64,000 nucleotides of DNA from Sciurus carolinensis (Eukaryota; Chordata; Mammalia; Rodentia; Sciuridae). Both the position numbers and the translations under genes were made by a program. How positions within the stretch are numbered: position 1 is the stretch's first letter; each line of letters starts with the position of its first letter. The stretch spans positions 18,765,123 to 18,829,122 of the forward strand of contig NC_062224.1 in assembly GCF_902686445.1 (NCBI RefSeq), written 5' to 3'. A model generated the notes under the pieces. That model made no database searches and was not told the origin of the DNA. It saw nothing but the letters and a program-made list of their open reading frames with translations. Shown piece after piece: positions 60,884 to 64,000 of this stretch.

Positions 60884-61066
60884 GAATCATAGTAGCTGGC
60901 GGTAGTGCTGTAGAAAGTGTTCTAACTCCTTGGCATGAATCAGCTCGTTGAATCCTCACGACCACCTGCCCATTAGCTAGTATTTTTACCTACCCTTCAC
61001 AGAAAGCCAGAGGAAAGAGGTGAAAGGTCATCTCAGCAGTTGGGGTGTGGAGAGTCTAGGTCGGAA
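60884..61066 (+). repeat. MIR SINE
   Basis: 'catagtagctggcggtagtgctgtagaaagtgttctaactccttggcatgaatcagctcgttgaatcctcacgaccacc' and 'acagaaagccagaggaaagaggtgaaaggtcatc' are in sense MIR order. Confidence 0.75.
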
Positions 61067-62470
61067 GGTAGAATCGGGCAGGTCGGCCTTCTGAGCCTGC
61101 ACAGGGGACCCTGTATTATGTGGCACCCACCTCAGGAGCATTTGTTAAGCAAATAGCACATATGTTTGGGGGGCATGCTGGGGGAAAGGATGGCAGGAAG
61201 TCTAGCCTTGGGTTGCCTTTTCAGCGTTTGTCCCTGTTGGGTCACCATAGTTCAGTCATTATCAGCTAGACACTTCACCATGAGCACCTCCTAAGCCAGG
61301 TAAGCAGTAGGTCTTTTTCCTCAAGGACACACGCAGCCCATATGATTTGGGATAAATTTAGTTGGAAATGCATTTAAACTTTGCAGTAAAATTACTAGTG
61401 TACCCAAGGATCATTAAGGCTTCTAACCGATTAACAGGTCCTCTTATTTTATTTAAAAAAAAAAAATGTTTTCACAATGAACAAAGCAACGCTTTTTCAT
61501 AGAAGACAAAAGAGGAAAAAATACATAAGCAAGAAAGAGGAAGAAACCACACTTCATCCCATGGATCAGAGAGACCACTGTTAACTTTGGCATCATTTAT
61601 GTTAAATATTATCATGTATCCTTTTTTTTCCCTCCCCTGAATATATTAGTTAGCATTAGTCTTTCTTTGGAGCAGGAGAAGCCTCTTCTGTGATAGGCAG
61701 ATGTGGATGTCGTGACGGCCAGAAAATGAGGGACCCAGAGCATGACAATTTCCATTTTCTGCTTCCAGGAGGGCTGTTCATTAACTTCGAGGAAAGACAT
61801 AATTTTCCATCTTGCCTGTGTCTGTTTTCTGACTCTGGGCCGGAATGTCAAGCTCCAAAGTGGTCCGCAGACCCTCACCTGGCCCTTTCAGTCGCTGAGG
61901 TACCTGTCGGGTTATTTTTCTTCCTATAACCAGCAGGTTTCTGATTCACAAGCGATACAAGTATTCAGGCAGCCACCAAAGGCAGAGTTGAGAAAAATAG
62001 TGCCGAGGTGCTGTTATCCACTGGAGAGACCCTCGAAATCTCAACAGGACCTTTTCAGAATGAAACATGAAGTAATGTGTTTTCAGACCATTAATTTTAT
62101 TATATAACATCAGTAATTGGGTTGGAGCAGTGAATCTGTACTTGTTTTGAAATGTCAATTCAAAATTGTCTTTTTACATTTCTAGCTCTTGGACAAGGCC
62201 TAGGGTAGGATGCTGTCACTGTCAACGTCATGCTTTGTTTATTTCGTATTCGTCCTTATTGGGTTTGGACCCAGGTTGTGGAGAGGGAATTTCATTACAG
62301 CCAGCAGTGCATGGACTGCGACCAGTGGCAGATTCGGGGCTCTCCTCTCTTCTGCTCTTCATCCCCACCATTCTGACCCCATCTGTCTGCACTCCAGATG
62401 TTCACCCGGAAGGACTTCACGTGTGTCTTTGAAAACATAGGTCTCCTCCTGAATTTTCCATTGTGTCCTG
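61067..62470. other. intronic stretch, no gene
   Basis: No recognised repeat. Overlapping frames at 61690-61929, 61742-62107 and 62166-62440 lack families and splice flanks. Confidence 0.5.
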
Positions 62471-62474
62471 GGTT

Positions 62475-62476
62475 GT

Positions 62477-62511
<35 letters not shown>

Positions 62512-62513
62512 TT
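62475..62513 (+). repeat. T run followed by (GT)n
   Basis: A T run of about 23 nt joined to about 7 GT units. No SINE body adjoins it that I can recognise. Confidence 0.9.
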
Positions 62514-62940
62514 TGCATCTCTGAGTGAGCATTTTTACATCTTTTTTTAAAAAGTTGGTGTCATTTCTGTATATTTTATTGAAATCATACAGAACTCTAA
62601 AACAGAAACTCATCAAACAAACCCAAGCTTCAAGTTTATAAAAAAGTAATTAAGAATATTGAGTGCCTACGCGAGCACTCAGTTTCTGTTCCAAGGAATG
62701 AAGAAACATGCAGTCATTAAGCATATTGTTTTTCGGGTGCTGGCACATGGCGAGGTGACCTGGACATTTATCCAGCGCCAGGCTTGAAGCCTTGCGTTCC
62801 GGCTGCCGTAAGCCTCTGACTGTGGTGTGTCCGGCGCTGGGCCCACAGCCGTGTTCTGACAGCTGTCAAGATCAGGCCTTCTGCAAGAGCAGGTCCCGGG
62901 TTCGGACTTATGCCTGGGTTTTTTCTTTTTTTTAAAATTT
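62514..62940. other. intronic stretch, no gene
   Basis: Nothing recognised. Confidence 0.5.
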
Positions 62941-62949
62941 AAATTAAGT

Positions 62950-63151
62950 GGGGCATGGTGGCGCAGGTCTGTAATCCCAGCAGTTAGGGAGGCTGAGGCA
63001 GGAGGATCTTGAGTTCAAAACCAGCCACAGCAACTTAGTGAGGCCCTAAGCAACTCATTGAGACCCTGTCTCTAAATAAAATACAAAATAGGGCTGGGGA
63101 TGTGGCTTGGTGGTTAAGTGCCCCTGGGTTCAATCCCTAGTAATGAATGAA

Positions 63152-63186
<35 letters not shown>

Positions 63187-63187
63187 A
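62950..63187 (+). repeat. B1-dID-like composite SINE, full length
   Basis: This is the best-preserved composite copy: 'tggggcatggtggcgcaggtctgtaatcccagcagttagggaggctgaggcaggaggatcttgagttcaaaaccagcc...cttagtgaggccctaag...gagaccctgtctctaaataaaatac', then the ID part 'agggctggggatgtggcttggtggttaagtgcccctgggttcaatccctagta', then an (AAAT)n tail (63151-63187). It shows the unit structure against which the other copies can be read. Confidence 0.95.
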
Positions 63188-63359
63188 ACTTATTTTCTGC
63201 TACATAAAAATATAAAAATAATAAGAATGTATTTAGGAGATATCACCTGATGTTTGGATATATGTGTAATATTTCAATCAGGTTAAGCATACCTATCTCC
63301 TCCAACATTTATCATTTCTTTATGATGAAAACATTCAAAATCTTCTCTCTGGCTTTTTT

Positions 63360-63425
63360 TGCTTTTTGGTGGGCCTTGTGCATGCTGGGCAAGTGCTCTG
63401 TCACTAAGCTTCACTTCCGTCCCCT
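63360..63425 (-). repeat. ID SINE
   Basis: 'tggtgggccttgtgcatgctgggcaagtgctctgtcactaagcttcacttccgtcccc' is an antisense ID element missing most of its B-box end. Confidence 0.75.
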
Positions 63426-63659
63426 CTTCTCGTTTTTTGAGATACACAGTAATCCCTGTTAGCTGGGCGCTGGTGTTTCTAATTTGCATGAGTGGTTTTC
63501 TAGAGATTCCCTTCTGTTTCTTTCCATTTTCTGTCTACATTGTTGCTAACATCTGGCCATGTTACTGTGTTTCATTCTAGTGTATCTATTTTCAGTTGCT
63601 TTTGCCTTTTTTCTCCAATGCCCAGTGATGACTCTCTGGATTGCTGTGCACTTCCACAT

Positions 63660-63742
63660 GGGGCTGGGGAGATAGCTCAGCTGGTAGAGTGCTTGCCTTG
63701 CAAGCACAAGGCCTTGGGTTCGATCCCTGGCACCCCAAAAAA
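63660..63742 (+). repeat. ID SINE, tRNA-like and well preserved
   Basis: 'gggctggggagatagctcagctggtagagtgcttgccttgcaagcacaaggccttgggttcgatccctggcacccc' followed by AAAAAA. The A box (tagctcagctggtagag) and B box (ggttcgatccc) match tRNA-type promoters exactly. D-, anticodon- and T-like arms can be drawn (tgcttg/caagca; tggg/cctg). Confidence 0.92.
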
Positions 63743-63748
63743 GAGTGT

Positions 63749-63913
63749 TGTGGGCTGGGGTTGTGGCTCAGTGGTGAAGTGCTTACCTGGCGTGTATGAG
63801 GCACTGGGTTCGATTCTCGGCACCACATATAAGTGAATGAATAAAATAAAGATCCATCAACAACTAAGATATATATATATATACACACACACACAATTAA
63901 AACAAACAAACAA
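63749..63913 (+). repeat. ID SINE with long tail, inserted beside another ID
   Basis: 'tgggctggggttgtggctcagtggtgaagtgcttacctggcgtgtatgaggcactgggttcgattctcggcaccaca', then 'aagtgaatgaataaaataaagatccatcaacaactaag', (TA)n(CA)n at 63867-63894 and an A-rich end. The target duplication aaaaaagagtgt is at 63737-63748 and 63914-63925. It inserted just 3' of the preceding ID copy. Confidence 0.92.
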
Positions 63914-64000
63914 AAAAAAGAGTGTCCTGATGACCCCCTCATATTTTCTGGGGGCTGTGTATTATGCAGAGGGCACATATGTGTTTAATTTCATTAAGTC
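63914..64000. other. right-edge intronic sequence
   Basis: Flank after the SINE pair; nothing recognised. Confidence 0.5.

Noticed and set aside
63660..63742. Possible tRNA gene (A and B boxes, cloverleaf-like arms)
   Set aside because: The head (gggctgggga), the A-tail and many similar copies in the window show it is an ID SINE. The acceptor stem has mismatches.

Overview
This is ordinary nuclear DNA from a mammal. It carries MIR, L2, MER5-type, L1M and MaLR/ERVL remnants that all placental mammals share. On top of these lies a young layer of tRNA-derived ID SINEs and composite 7SL/tRNA (B1-dID-like) SINEs. Their wording, and the tail with a 'tggac/tccat...aacta' block, point to a sciurid rodent (squirrel or marmot group). 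The species call is an inference from repeat content only.

The only coding sequence I can support is one 132-nt exon at 12836-12967 on the + strand. It encodes 44 residues (GAFSEVV...FAVKCIP...ENEIAVLRK) of the N-lobe of calcium/calmodulin-dependent protein kinase ID (CAMK1D). It has a strong acceptor and donor and is phase 2 at both ends. Everything left of it (1-12835) is the upstream intron and everything right of it (12968-64000) is the downstream intron. Both introns run off the window, as expected for a gene with very long introns. No promoter, CpG island, other exon or independent gene was found.

Layout. 1-12.8 kb: upstream intron, with a ~0.9-kb GAT/GGT satellite (820-1727), L2, an antisense L1M 3' end split by an ID SINE, and several CA repeats. 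12.8-13.0 kb: the CAMK1D exon. 13-30 kb: long L2 antisense blocks, an ERVL-type LTR, a compound TG/AG repeat, MIR copies, a 23-bp inverted-repeat hairpin (24354-24410) and a MaLR-like LTR. 30-44 kb: MaLR and class-I-like LTR remnants, a DNA transposon fossil, L2 3' ends, a 48-bp tandem duplication, and a 5'-truncated L1 with perfect 15-bp target-site duplications. 44-64 kb: MIR-rich intron, paired B1-dID SINEs, an RPL23A processed pseudogene (57.2-57.8 kb), a scrambled short duplication (54.2-55.3 kb), and an ID SINE inserted into the 3' flank of another at the right edge.

There is no operon, CRISPR array, phage or other bacterial-type system. Open frames elsewhere look like chance frames or frames through repeats. 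The observations of most interest are structural: the higher-order 159-bp period in the satellite, the hairpin, the non-collinear duplication, and a symmetric exon whose skipping would remove the ATP-anchoring lysine while keeping the reading frame.
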